Positions 1 through 12,751 of a stretch of 64,000 nucleotides of DNA are shown one piece after another. A model generated the notes under the pieces. It was not told where the DNA came from and made no database searches. It saw only the letters and a program-made list of their open reading frames with translations. Every line of letters starts with the position of its first letter. Within the stretch, counting starts at the first letter, position 1. The stretch is from Cymodocea nodosa (lineage: Eukaryota > Streptophyta > Magnoliopsida > Alismatales > Cymodoceaceae): the NCBI GenBank assembly GCA_036874045.1, contig JAZBRI010000011.1, forward strand, positions 16,200,001 to 16,264,000, read 5' to 3'. The translations under genes were made by a program, and so were the position numbers.

Positions 1-59
1 TATGTTGTTAGTCTCCTAAGCCAATTCATGTAAGAACCTTGTAAGGTACATTGGAATGA

Positions 60-592
60 AAAGGGAATCTAGGAAAAGGATTGATTTATGCTCCTCACGA
101 ACATCTACATGTTGAGATATACTTTGATGTAGGATACAGTGGAGATCAAGATAGACATTCAACATTTGGTTACTACACTTATATAGATGAAAATCTTGTT
201 ACTTAGAGGAACAAGAAATAGAATGTTGTATTCAAATCTAGTGTTAAAACGGAGTATCAATTTATGTCATAGACAACTAGTGAAATGATTTAACTAAGAT
301 ACTTGTTGACTGAACTTGGGGCTCAAGTTAGACTTCTAATGACATATATTGTGATAATCAAGTTGTTATCTATATAGCCATCAATGATATATTTCACGAG
401 CGCACTAAGCATATAGAAATATGACTACTGCTATGTTAGAGAGTGTGGTAGCTAGGGTCATCTCCACTCCATATACTTGGTCTTCTCAATAGATGATAGA
501 TGTTTTTACAAAGGGGCTGAGTGTTAGTATTTTCAATGATTTTTGTAACAAGTTGGGACTATTTGATATATGTGCTCCAGCTTGAGGGAGAG
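60..592 (+). mobile_element. Decayed Ty1/copia polyprotein fragment (RNase H end)
   Basis: Translation across several frames gives the end of a copia-type polyprotein RNase H region. Readable blocks include GDQDRHSTFGYYTYI near 139-183, a SEM-LRYLLTELGAQ-like block near 280-325, and HERTKHIEI near 398-420. In-frame stops (for example the tag after the cttgttact block near 203) and frame changes show it is dead. It is followed by a purine-rich tract and a probable 3' LTR. It probably lies in the first intron of the receptor kinase that follows, because the first visible exon of that gene is not its 5' exon. The element class is clear; its exact left edge lies outside the window or is degraded. 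Confidence 0.8.
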
Positions 593-720
593 TGTTGGTA
601 TTTATTGTATAATCTTGTATTAGTGCCCATTACAACCCACTAGCTTTGTATAAATACTCTTGTCTTAATGTAATTACACAACTTAATCCTATGTAATCTC
701 TTCAATAAAGATAAAAACGA
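593..720 (+). repeat. Probable copia 3' LTR fragment
   Basis: A polypurine tract (gcttgagggagag) ends just before a TGTTGG start at 593, the usual arrangement for the left end of a copia 3' LTR. The following ~120 bases contain a TATA-like tataaatact and an aataaag polyadenylation-like signal before an A-rich run. The right end (CA and target-site duplication) cannot be fixed by eye and no second LTR copy is in the window. Confidence 0.55.
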
Positions 721-1026
721 GAAAAAAAAATATTTAATGGTAGTAGGAGACAATCTTCCTTGATTTGAATGGCAAATGATGCACAGTAACTCAAAGATGA
801 TCGCTTGGCTGAATCCAGTCACTTTTTATGCATTATGTTTAATCCCTCGACATTTCCTTGCCTGGTGGACCAGGTTCACTACCTTCATCATTGAACAATG
901 TATCTACATTTTTCTCAGATATTTTGCTGTGTAGGGTTTTTTTGTCACCAATGCTTCTGACAATATAGAACAGTTGTGTTTTTGGTTGGCATTACTCAAA
1001 ACCTTAAGCTTATTTTGTTGGTGCAG

Positions 1027-4000
1027 ATTGTCCCTTGGATTTAAGTTGGTCAAACTTTACTCTAGCAAGTACTTTGTGTTCCAATCCAAGTGAAAGAGGA
1101 TTATGTTGCCGTCATCTCAGTGTTTTTGTTGCAGTTTCTGTTGCCCGATATGCAAATGTAACTGGCAAGCTAGGGGTTCCACCTGCATTCTCTGCTATGT
1201 GTGTTAATTATGTATCTGACATCTTAAAGTTGCATGGGATTCCATCTGATGCTATGATATTTTGTGGCCTTGGATCAAAAATCTTGGTTACTTATGAATG
1301 CAAGGGGAGAACAACCATTTTGGAAATGTTGCAGTCTCCCAATTTCAATGATGTTGTGAATAACTGCAACATACCACTGAATTCAGATTTTAGATGCAGA
1401 AGATGCTTAAATTCTGCTATTTTATACCTTCACCGTCTTATAGCATCCGATGATAATGTTACTTTAAGCATTTGTCGTGATGCTGCTTTTGTTTCTCTAG
1501 TAAACAGTGGTGACCAGTTGTCGGCCCTTGATAAAGCAAGTTGTTTCTTTGGAGTTGAACCAGACATTCTTCCAGGTATGAATCCTTTGTGTTCACTGGT
1601 TCCAGATATTAAGTTATGAGAGGATTGTCTCTTTGGATGTTACTTTGTGTTGGTCATTTCCCCAAAGACTAAGATCTCATTCGAGAAAAACTATTGCCAA
1701 AATCACTACCTAATTACTTGAGCTTTTCTGTTCTTATGTGAATGTACGTTCTGAATTCACACTTTTCATCATGTGCACTAAATTATGTACCTAATGGAGG
1801 TCTATTTTAGCCATAGTAAGTATGCCATTGAACTAAACTGTTACACATATTGGAAATAGAAAGAAAGCATAAATTGCCCATACAGCCAAACCAGTATAGT
1901 GATTTTTGTGTTGTTCACTTTTGTTTTTATTATGATATTGGTAATGCTTTTACCTTAATTTGTATTTAAGACATTTTTTCCTCATGGGTTTTATAAGATA
2001 AGGGAAGATTAACTGTGTTAACTGCTGTTGGTCATTGAGTTTTGTTGAGTAATGTATAATATATTTTTTTAATAGAGAAAATGTTCTTATGGTAGCCAAT
2101 GATATTAGTGCTGTCTATTAACAGATTCCAATAATATACTGCTCTCTCTGCATTGTCTTTTGGGATATTTTATTTTGAAGAAAAAAACTTTTTTGAGCTA
2201 TATTTTCTTGACTTTTTTATTTATACATTCCTTTGAAATTTCAGGACTGTCTCCCCCATTGCAGTCAATTAGTGCTTCCCCTGGTAGTATACCCACTGAT
2301 CGTCCTACTCAAAACCTGGCTGGCATGTCCACAAAGAAGACTCACCAACACTACAGGTTGACATTAATTCAAACCATCGGAATTGTTGTTACCGGGGTTG
2401 CGCTTTTACTCCTAGTTATACTGCTACTGCTGATTCGTAAGAAAACTAGAGAACTGAAGGCTGCTACCAATTCAGGTGGAACATCTTTGAATGCCTTTCC
2501 ATCAACTCAAAAGTGTCAGGAAGGTTTGAATTCTCTTTTATTGTGTTTGTAAGTCATTAGCAAAAACTAAAATACAAATAAGGAAATTTTGTTGGAAGCT
2601 GCTCTTTTTGTCTGACAAGGACATGTTCTGTTAATGTTATTTCTGTGAGCAATATTGAGATGGAAATGTTTTCTTGGCACACCTAAGGCTGCTACGTAGC
2701 AGTAATCCTCAAAAAAATGTGCATTGTGCATTATTTTGGGTATATTTTAGTATGATCCATCACCTTTCTATGAAACAGGGAAAATTTGCCCATTTGAGGA
2801 ATATAAACAACATTTCCCCTATTCAGAATTGACGATGAATAAATCTTTTCTTGCCATGATTATACTTCTATGGATGTTGTGTGTCGATCGTTCTTCACTG
2901 CATCACTGCATTATATATATGTTGTGTTAAAGTGATCAATATCAAGTGCGGTAGGAAAGAGTTGATCAAGTGCTATAATAACATTATTTCTTCTTACAAT
3001 TTTAGTTCCAATTTATCAACCACTCATAAAAACATTTATATCTTTTTGTTTGGTGATTCTACGCATAGTCGTGCAGATATTAAATTTATGAGTCCACCAA
3101 CTATGTTCAAAAGGTTCAGTTATATGGATACAAGAAATGCAACTTGCAATTTTAGCTCTGTCATAGGGAAGGGTGGATTTGGAACTATCTTCAAAGCACA
3201 GTTCGAGGATGGCACTGTGGCTGCTGTAAAACGGATGGACAAAGTTTCCAAACAAGGGGAGGATGAATTCTGCAGAGAAATGGAACTTCTTGGTCGGTTG
3301 CATCATCGCCATCTTGTTTCCCTTAGAGGATTTTGCATTGAGAAGCAGGAGAGGTACAAATGCATATTTTTTACGTGAAATGATTACATTCGATTGTAGA
3401 AGATGATCTTACTATCCTTTTTGCGCCACATTTTATTCAGGTTTCTAGTGTATGAATATATGGAAAATGGGAGCTTAAAGCATCATCTACGCTGTAATTT
3501 ACATAAAATTTTTCTGATTTTCTTTCAATTTTTATTAAATTTATTCTGCTCATACAATGATTATTAAATTTATTGATACATAATTTCTTTTATTTCTGTT
3601 AAGCTCCAGCAGCTATTCCTCTTAATTGGCAGACAAGAATGCAGATTGCTATTGACGTTGCTAATGCTTTGGTAATCTTTGTGATTATATGTGTATAACC
3701 TTAAAGCTACACTGAACTTAGCTATCGTCTGAAATTTCAAACACTTTAGCAATTCAACTGTTTAATGCAGGAATACCTCCATTTCTTTTGTGATCCTCCT
3801 CTCTGTCATGGAGACATTAAATCAAGTAATATTTTATTAGATGAGAATTTCACAGCAAAGGTGTGATACTTTTCTTCAGTGTGATTCTTTTTGCATTTAT
3901 TTGTTAATGAGAGAACTGGCTTCTTTTATTTTTCTGCAGGTTGCTGACTTTGGTCTTGCGCATGCTTCCACAAATGGTTCTGTCAACTTTAAGCCAGTGC

Positions 4001-4742
4001 ATACTGATGTCCGGGGAACACCTGGTGAGTTTTATTCATTTATATTAGCATGCCATGTCAAACATGGATGAAATCCAAACGGTTGGCTATCATAACCAGA
4101 ATACCAAAGCGATTGAGTCATACTCAATGCACGGAATTGTAGAATTTATTTCAATCCATGCAAATTGTACTTCCTTGATTCTGATAATTGGCCTCAAATT
4201 CTGCAGGATACATGGATCCTGAATACATGGCAACCCAAGTTCTCACAGAGAAGAGTGACATATACAGTTATGGTGTTTTGCTATTGGAGCTGGTGACTGG
4301 GAGATGTGCCATACATGATAATATAAATCTGGTTAAATGGTCTCAGAAATTCATGATTAACTATACCAAGTACCCTGATATGGTCGATCCTCTGGTTGCA
4401 GATCAATTTGACTCGGAACAGCTTCACGTTTTAGTAGAAATCATACAGTGGTGCACTCTTTCCGTAGGAAGAGAAAGGCCATCAATAAAACAAGTTCTCA
4501 GATTACTCTATGAGAAATTCGATAAAATACCTTCTGAGCATCCAGTTTCCTTGAGTGAGAACATTCAACGTAGTTATGAAGGATCAAAGGACAACAGGGA
4601 TACATTCCTCCAGGGTGGGAAGATCCTTCTAAATGGTGATGCAAGGTGTCTTTTGTCTTCTTCTAGCACATCAAGATCTTATTGTAGCCAGAGCTTCTTA
4701 CTTGAAAGTGTATCAACACAATCCCCTCCAGTCAATTTGTAA
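1027..4742 (+). CDS. SPARK-domain receptor-like kinase (At1g49730/At3g19300 type), 5' exon missing
   Basis: Eight exons are supported: 1027-1575, 2245-2523, 3077-3353, 3441-3493, 3604-3671, 3771-3860, 3940-4024 and 4207-4742. All have GT/AG borders and continuous phase, giving about 645 residues. Exon 1 opens with a split codon and encodes the cysteine-rich extracellular SPARK domain ([18 protein letters not shown] at its start). Exon 2 holds the transmembrane helix ([20 protein letters not shown]) and a basic stop-transfer RKK. Exons 3-8 carry the kinase: glycine loop GKGGFG, VAAVKRM lysine, catalytic loop [28 protein letters not shown], then a Ser-rich tail. The signal-peptide exon is absent, probably upstream of the window beyond the copia remnant. 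The catalytic loop has HGD where most relatives have HRD, making it a non-RD kinase. Its ligand is unknown to me. A plasma-membrane Ser/Thr kinase role is inferred from family. Confidence 0.9.
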
Positions 4743-7700
4743 GATTTATCTTACTTTGACCAAGCTACAATTTTGGCATGGAAATAATGCCATGTGTAGA
4801 ATTCCTAAATACAACGGCTAGTCTGGTAGCAGAGCTTTCTCCGTCAAGAATTTGGAACTGTAGTTCTCCAAGTAAAACTTATCGGGAATTGCATCTCAAA
4901 AATCGTCTTATTTTTGCGGTTGTATTCTTCATGAGTTCATTTTTGACCTGTTTAAAGAAACTTGTAATATATTCCATTTTCTGAAAAATCGACGTGTTCA
5001 GTTGCGTTGCTTTTGTGGTACAGCAACTCAACCGATATCCATCTTGGCCGTGAAGGAGTACAATGATCTCAAGTGTCCTGCAATCAAAGCAACATCTGTG
5101 TTCATCCATTTCCAATGTTATGGCCAATGGGTCCATGGGAAACTACTTGCCACCTGCTTACAAGCTGGCATTTCTTGTTTTTCCCACTTGTACCTAAATT
5201 TAAAGGGTTGTATTTTACAAAATATATTTCTCCAAACTTGTCTCCAATATCTGCAGTTGAGCATTCGATTTTCAGGTTGTGTCAACCGCATTTCTAAATT
5301 GCTGTATGCTCTTTCTGTAATCAGATGATGCTATTTAATGTTCTGTTCTTCCGCCGTTGGATGTTCTGTTCTTCCACCGTTTGATGTTCAGTTCATCGAT
5401 GATATTATCTCACCAGTAGAAGGTTTACGATAAATTTGTGAACCAAACATGCGCATGCTTGTCACAATGGTATGCCTAATTTGTACCAAGCAACGCTGAT
5501 ATTAGTTCGTTGGTTTCTGCCTGCACTAGAAAGGTTTGGTCTTGTCCATGTATTTTTCACTCTTCCATTTTGACAAATACCTGCTTTTTTATAACGATAA
5601 TATTTGTCTGGATTAGAATTCAGAACGTTTTTCTTCACAAAGAAGTGGAAGATCAATTTTTCTATTCCGTTGCCATGTGACAAATTTCTACTTTATATAA
5701 TATAATTTCAATAGCTGCTCAGTCTAACAATGAAAGATCAATGCTGCCGCTCCACTTATCAGAGTTCTTGCCAATGATGTCTACCAAACCAGCTTATGTA
5801 GCTCTTGGCAGCCATCCTTGATTCCTTGTAAGTGACGTCCTGGTTCCAAAATAGATCTTGTTTTTCTCTGTTAATTCTCTTGCTATTTGAGGCAAGGTTT
5901 TTTTTATTTTATATGATGATGGCGTTTTTTTATAATGACAATGTTTTTGCTTTAGATTTGAGGGTATTTTTTTCTCATATTGGGGTGGAAGATCGATTAC
6001 ATTATTCTATTAGTTTTTAGAGGGATGGACGGTATCTCTAGCTGAGTTCACAAAACTCTTTTCTTGCTGTAAGAGTTTAGTAGAGTGAAAAACCAATTAC
6101 ATTGTCCTTTGATGTGAAACTTTAGGTAGATGGTTGCCTTGTTCCCTTACTCTTTTTATTGATAATGTTTTTGTATAGATTTGCGTGTAAGATTTTCTGT
6201 GTATTTCAAAAAAAAAACTTTGCCATAAAAGATCATATACCATCCTCTGTTGGGTTCTTGTTGCTTTCTTTTCTGTGTTTTTTTAACATGCATGGCGTGG
6301 GTGACAATGAATTTTGGCATCCATGATTTTGACCGGCCAGCGTTTAGTGTGGCCATGATGCAATTAATATTTGGTACTCAATCAATCAACTGGAAGCAAC
6401 CAAGAAAGTTAAACGGTGGTTCTTGGAAAAACTGGAATTCGCCAACATCAAGACCATTAACCTGACGAAATTCTGATCTTTGGTTGTGGTGTGCAGGTGA
6501 CAATAGATTTCTTTTAATGGTATTTTTTGTCGTATGCAGCCTTTCCCATTAACTTAAGTTTGCTTTAAATTTGTGCAGCAAAATAGGCATGCCTTCAAGT
6601 TTTTATTCAGATGACTGAGCAACCATCGATCTTTTTTGATATCGAACCAATAATTCTATCAAAAAGTCTTGAGTGCACATGCAGGGAAAGTGGGCAATGA
6701 TAATAATATTGCACCATCCATCCTAGCAACTACCATCACTTGGAGGAGTATTGGGTTTGGGAGTACCATTTGATTGGGGTCAGCATACCCACCTTTTATA
6801 AACTGCCATCTGATCTCCCAAGTTCAGCCGTTCCTTTCCTACTTGAATAATTAATAATATATCATCGGCATTGAGTATTAGTAGTAGCCCGACTGGGGGG
6901 TGCATGTGCACTCATTAGAATTAGTTTGTTGACCGATTTTTGTTGGCTTGATTTTGTTTAAAAGGTTACAAACAATAGTTCTATTCAATTCTACATGTCT
7001 AGAATTATTGCCAACAACACGAGAATCGGAATCTATAGCTATACATACAGGAAGCATATAATAGATATAAATTAAGGCATGCATTTTAACAAGACTTGTA
7101 TGTGTTTTCAGGAAGCTAGGCCTTGTATTGTTGTGAAACATAGATTCTATCCTCATTTTCTATTCTTCATTGTCAAATATTTTAATTTATGATATCATCG
7201 ACTGATCGATCTTCGAACACTTTAATTTATGATATCCCGCATCATCATCATCATCATGCATGGTATCCCGCAAGAAACCTGTTAGATTTCTTGTCGGATG
7301 AAGAAGTTGGATGGCTTCCTTGGAGTAAGGGACTAACACAGGCATTATATTGTGAGCCAACGGTGGCTTGTTTAATAGTAGTCGATCTCCATTTGTTTCA
7401 CAAGATTTACAAAAAAATTCCTGAATTCAAATGTAAATTAGAGTATCACCGTTACCAACATCACAAACAATTGCAGGCCGTGTGGTTGTGTGACTGAATC
7501 TCACCAGGATGGGGGTGCACCGATTGACCCAGCACCAGCAGCAGCAGCACAAGAAACCCTCATCGTAATCACTCCAATACAAGCCAACCGCAACTGCAAC
7601 TAGTGTAGTGCAAGATTGTCCTCTTATTGGTCCCGTGGAGAGAGAGAGAGAGTACAATCAAACAGTTGTAAGTTCTAACTAGCCGACGAGAATTAGAAAA

Positions 7701-7999
7701 TAATATCTTTATAAAAAAAGCGATTTTAAGGAATTGAATTTATGTGTCCATGTTTGTCAGTTTGTGTGGGTTTTTTTTGAAAGGTATCAAGTAATATTAT
7801 AATATATCACCATTAGGGTACCCCTTTTCTATACTTTTCTTTTTACCGATTCCAATTTTCATACATACGAATTTCCAATTTCAATTTGTCATAATCTAAG
7901 CGTCTGCACCGGACCTACCACGTAAAAATAAAAGAGTACCATTAAACATATATAGAAATTTCCTATAAGAACGCTCTCGCTCACTAATTTCCTACCATC
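4743..7999. other. Intergenic, no gene recognised
   Basis: The first few hundred bases are probably the 3' UTR of the receptor kinase. The rest is AT-rich with only short open frames lacking recognisable domains. Local features are a short repeated unit near 5336-5395 (gatgttctgttcttcc-like, about three copies), a diverged sequence recurring near 5590, 5925 and 6165, and a CAT repeat near 7240-7258. I see no RNA gene. Confidence 0.6.
7949..7955 (+). promoter_or_regulatory. Candidate TATA box of the subtilase gene
   Basis: TATATAG lies about 50 bases before the start codon at 8000. This spacing would give a short leader of about 20 bases. It is inferred from position and consensus only. Confidence 0.4.
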
Positions 8000-10371
8000 A
8001 TGGCTTATCCTTCATGCCTTATCCATGCATGGCTGCTCTTAGCCATTGCCATTCTTCCCCAAACCATGATCTCGGCCGACACATTCACGTACATCGTCCA
8101 TATGGACGATTCGGTCATGCCGAGCATCTACTCCGATCACCGGAGTTGGTACGGCGCCACCCTCGCCATGGCAAACCACCCTCCGCTTTCCGACACCAAC
8201 TCCGCCGACCCTGAGGTTCTGTATGTCTACAGAAACGCCATTCATGGCTTCAGCGCTCGTCTCTCTCCGTTGCAGCTGCAGAAACTTCAGAATTCTCACG
8301 GATTCCTCTCTGCGTATCGAAACGTCCGTGTCAAGGCCGACACGACCCATTCATTTGAATTCCTCCAACTCAATGCCAAGTCCGGCATATGGGAGGAGGC
8401 TAATCACGGCCAGGGCGTGATCGTTGGGGTTGTCGACTCCGGCGTTTGGCCGGAGAGTCCGAGTTACAGAGACGATGGTATGGACGAGGTGCCGTCCAGG
8501 TGGAAGGGTGTCTGCCAGCCCGGTGCTGAGTTTGAGCCGTCCAAGTTTTGCAACAAGAAGCTGATTGGCGCAAGGTACTTCAATAAGGGCCTTATCGCCG
8601 AAAACCCCAACAAAACCATCTCCGTCAATTCCACCCGCGACACCGACGGCCACGGGACTCACACGTCATCGACCGTCGCCGGCAACCTTGTGGACAACGC
8701 AGGTTTCTTTGGGTACGCCACTGGCACGTCTAGAGGTGTTGCCCCGCGTGCCCACCTTGCCATGTACAAGGTGTGCGTGCTTGTGTGTGTGTATTTATGT
8801 GCAGAGATCCATAATTCATTCACTGACACCCAAACCTTTTGGCGGTACAGGCCCTTTGGGACGACGGAGGATCGGCGGCCGACGTCATTGCTGCTATTGA
8901 TCATGCCATTGCCGATGGCGTCGACATTCTATCGTTATCTCTGGGAATCGATGACCTTCCCCTTCACACCGACCCGGTCGCCATCGCGGCCTTCGCGGCG
9001 ATGGAGAAGGGCATCTTCGTCGCTACGTCAAGCGGAAACGCGGGCCCGCGCCTAAGATCACTCCACAATGGAATCCCGTGGACGCTGACCATTGGCGCCA
9101 GCACCATCGACAGGGAATTCTCCGGCAGAATTAAGCTCGGCGACGGCTCATCCATCACCGGCACGTCGCTATACATTGGTACCATGCCAGCACCCAAAGG
9201 CACACCACTAGTCCTGCAACAATCCTGCACCAACGTCACGGTGCTGAAGAAAGCCGGCGACAAATTGGTGGTATGCGATAAAATGAGCGATTCCTTCGAT
9301 TTGATCAAGGCCATCCAAGCTGTTCGTAAGTCAAAAGTCGCAGGTGGCATATTCGTCGCCGGCGAAGCCGACCTCCAACTATTCGAGATTTTCGAAAATC
9401 CAGGGGTTCTGGTGAACCAGCAAGATGGCCAAGTCATCGTAGAAAACGTCAAAAAAGCCTCGAACCCAACGGCGAGTTTGAAGTTCCACGAGACTTTACT
9501 AGGAACGAAACCGGCACCGATCGTGGCGAGCTTCACCTCCAGAGGGCCGTCGCCGAGCTGCCCGAGCGTGCTGAAACCAGACCTTGTGGCTCCAGGATCT
9601 CTGATCTTGGCTTCGTGGCCCCCCAACACTCCCGTGGCTTTGGATGGTTCCCGTGAGGTACACAGCAGGTTTAACGTGTTGTCTGGGTCGTCCATGGCAT
9701 GCCCCCACGCCGCTGGGGTGGCGGCGCTGCTTAAAGCAGTGCACCCGGACTGGACACCCGCCGCCATAAAGTCTGCCATGATGACCACCGCCGACTCAAC
9801 CGACAACACGGGCAGTGCAATCAAAGACCTGGGCAACCACGACGGTGGAGGCAACGCAAGCCCACTGGCCATGGGCGCTGGCCACGTCAACCCCAACAAG
9901 GCCCTGGATCCCGGCCTCGTCTACGACGCCGGAGTGGAGGACTACATGAGACTGCTCTGCGCCATGAATTACACGCAGAAGCAAATCAAAGCCATCACCA
10001 GGTCCTCCAACCACAACTGTTCGTCTCCTTCCTTGGACCTCAACTACCCATCTTTCATCGCCTTCTTCGACGCCTCCCCTGGTGGTTCTGTTAGGGAGTT
10101 CCACAGAACGGTGACCAATGTTGGGGAAGGAGGAAACTGGAGTTACAGAGCAAAGGTGTCACACATAGAAGGACTAAAGATCAGCGTGGTTCCGGATAGA
10201 CTGGTGTTCAGGGAGAAGAAGGAGAAGAAGGAGTTCGTGGTCAGGATTGAAGGTGGGGTTGTGGGTGGTAGAGTTGTCCATGGCTCACTGGCATGGGTGG
10301 ACGAACAGGGAGGGAAGCACGTGGTCAGAAGTCCCATAGTCGCAACGACGCTTAGTTCACGGCCTCTGTAA
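8000..10371 (+). CDS. Subtilisin-like serine protease (plant SBT family, S8)
   Basis: Two exons (8000-8770 and 8851-10371) are joined by an 80-base GT-AG intron that restores MYK-ALWDDGG in frame, giving 763 residues. An N-terminal signal peptide (about residues 1-25) is followed by an I9 propeptide (TYIVHMDD to about 115). The peptidase domain shows all catalytic elements: Asp146 (VGVVDSGVWPES), His218 (DTDGHGTHTSS), oxyanion Asn320 (SSGNAGP) and Ser538 (GSSMACPHAAG). A PA insert and a C-terminal fibronectin-III-like domain (RTVTNVGEGG) follow. Length and order match plant subtilases secreted to the apoplast or cell wall. The catalytic Ser motif is GSS rather than the common GTS, a conservative change. 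The gene is GC-rich with a single intron. Substrate cannot be inferred. Confidence 0.95.
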
Positions 10372-10873
10372 GACTGTAACCGCAACCGTCGGTGGTGGCC
10401 GTCGCCGTCGGCGTCTCTTACCACGCTATTTCTCAACTCACGTTCACAGCCTTTTCACCCACATTTCTAATCCCGTGACTGCCAAAGGAATCAAGCTACA
10501 GCCACCGTGAAATAGACCCGTCGTTTTCTCCGAATCAACAGCTTCTTTTACGGATCCTTCAGTCACGTTACTCTGTTTAGAATGCATCTTTCTTTATTCT
10601 GTTTTGATTTTAGAATCTTTCTTTACTACGTCTTAAAATCGAGAAAGAGCAGTGCAAAATCGATTTTTTCCCCCCTATATTTTACAATTTTAGTAAAATG
10701 AATCACCAGGTACTACTTACCGTTTATAATGGTGACCAGGTAAAACGCACACACCCAATCTCAAAGGAAACCTCAGAATAAAATCTTTAAACATACACCA
10801 AACCAAGCCATATCATTTCACGACAAGATCTTTCAATGGATGCGTTTGTCTTGAACGTGTATCCAACATCTGC

Positions 10874-10896
10874 TATATATATATATATATATATAT
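10874..10896. repeat. (TA)n microsatellite
   Basis: Uninterrupted alternating TA for 23 bases. Confidence 0.9.
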
Positions 10897-11376
10897 GCAA
10901 GTTGGAACAAGCGGGGAAGCTTCAAACAAACAATACAGCTCATGGATATCGAAATCAGTCTACCTTTTCTGTCTGTCAGGCATTCTTTTCCGCACCGGTG
11001 AGATGCCGACGTGTCCGGTGGGCATCGGCGTCGTCAGCCATCCGATTGCCTGTGACGTGGACAAAGTTACTGTCGACCAAGCACATGCGGCCTTTACAAC
11101 CTGGAAGCTTTTGTTCTCGCTGAGACGTATTCGTGCTGGGCTGTCACAGAGTTGTTCGTGGGCATCCGGCCCATGTTCTTGGGCCCCCGTGTCTTTCTTA
11201 CTGGGCCTCCAGGGCCCCACGCCCTAATCGGATGAGTTTTTGCGATTTAGAAATGAGTTTTGCATAAAAACGTACCATCATCGTACGGACCGATCGGTTC
11301 CTTGTGACTACTACCGATGACATGTCACAAGCATTTGTAGCGCTTCCATTCTCCCAAGGCCTGCAAATGTAACAAG

Positions 11377-11479
11377 AGGTACTAGAACGAGAGGTAAAGG
11401 GGTAGACGAGGGATCATGGTTTGGTAACAATAGGTACTAAAACGAGAGGTAAAGGGGTAGACGAGGGATCATGGTTTGG
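11377..11479. repeat. Tandem duplication, 55-base period, two copies
   Basis: The segment beginning aggtactagaacgagagg at 11377 recurs at 11432 with one mismatch over about 47 bases, covering the shared ggtagacgagggatcatggt. The near identity points to a recent local duplication. Confidence 0.9.
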
Positions 11480-12751
11480 AGTGAGAATTACGATTATGTC
11501 ATCGATAATATGTAGAGAATTAATAATATGTTAGTCAAAAGTAAAGATATAAATCCTACCATCGTCAATAATATCGGCAATGGTTCAAGCTTTTTAAATC
11601 ATAAGATCTTGCGCCCAATACACTACGAGCAATTCATACAATTTTTAGGAAAAAAAAATGTTTTTTATTTTATTTGGAGAATCAACAAAATGCAGGTACA
11701 TGCTGCAAGTGCTTCACTTAATATGATAGATGAATGGTAAATATCTTCAAAGTTCAAACCTAGTTTTTTGGGGGATTTTCCTTTCTTGCATGTCCTTGCG
11801 AAAAAAAATTACTTGCATCTAGAAATAGATTTTTCAACGATATGCGAGGATGGCATGTAAGCAACTCAATAATATTTTGTGTGGCTGAAATAACAGAGTT
11901 CAGGGTGGTATCTAACACTATCACAATATTCTCTTATTTTGGTTTTTCCCTTTCAGGTAACTCTTATTTTGTTCTTAAAAAAAAATAATAATAAAAAATC
12001 CTAGGCTTAAAATGCATATTGGAAGCACTCCTACTAAATGCTAGTAGGTTGTCCTCGTTCTAAATCTTCGGTTTTGTAATTTTTTCCTTCCCCAAGCAAA
12101 GATGTATTTTTCTCTCGTATAATCTATCTTTTATTTTATACAATAATAGCAGGCATTCTATAAAATGCCCTAGTCTACAAAGGACCCCAAAAGATCCTTA
12201 CACAAGCCAGATTCGAACCGTAGAGTACAAATGAAAAGAGAAAATTGAAAAAACCCCAAAAGCGCCACTGTTTTTTGTCATAGTCAATATATTTTTTTAG
12301 ATCATATACACTAAGAAAATCTATGTTAATGGTTGTGCCGAAAATTTAGGGCGAATAATATATTAATATTGATATTACCTAAGTAACTGTGTTGCCCTTC
12401 TCTTGTCACTTCTTCTCTTACCAAGAGCAGACTTGCACAAACAAAAGAAATCAACGAGGTCACGGTCATTTGCAGAAAGAAAAAAGCCCAGAACTGCTAG
12501 CTTCCTTGGGACGATGACATCGCTTGTTGAGCAGCAAGCAACAAAGGAGGCACAGACAGATATATATAAGCACCAAATTGAACAGATACGGTTCTTATAA
12601 GCTAAGAAATATTGGCAAAAAAATACTAAGAAACAATGGCATCAACAGCAACATCTAGATCACAAATCACAATGCCATAAGGAGAGACGGGGACGCAAGG
12701 TGGTGGAGGAAGGCTGCGGTTGTGACGGCGGTAGACCAGAGACGACGGGCA

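Larger units (their letters stand above)
10372..12751. other. Intergenic, no gene recognised
   Basis: This stretch contains a (TA)n microsatellite, a 55-base tandem duplication and AT-rich sequence. Open frames at 10836-11227 and 12403-12600 are short, overlap in several frames, and show no recognisable domain. Confidence 0.55.

Noticed and set aside
8964-9899. 311-residue minus-strand frame
   Set aside because: Shadow of the GC-rich subtilase exon; no domain, and the sense strand explains the sequence fully.
12201-12240. gattcgaacc resembling a tRNA T-loop on the minus strand
   Set aside because: No matching acceptor stem or anticodon arm can be formed around it.
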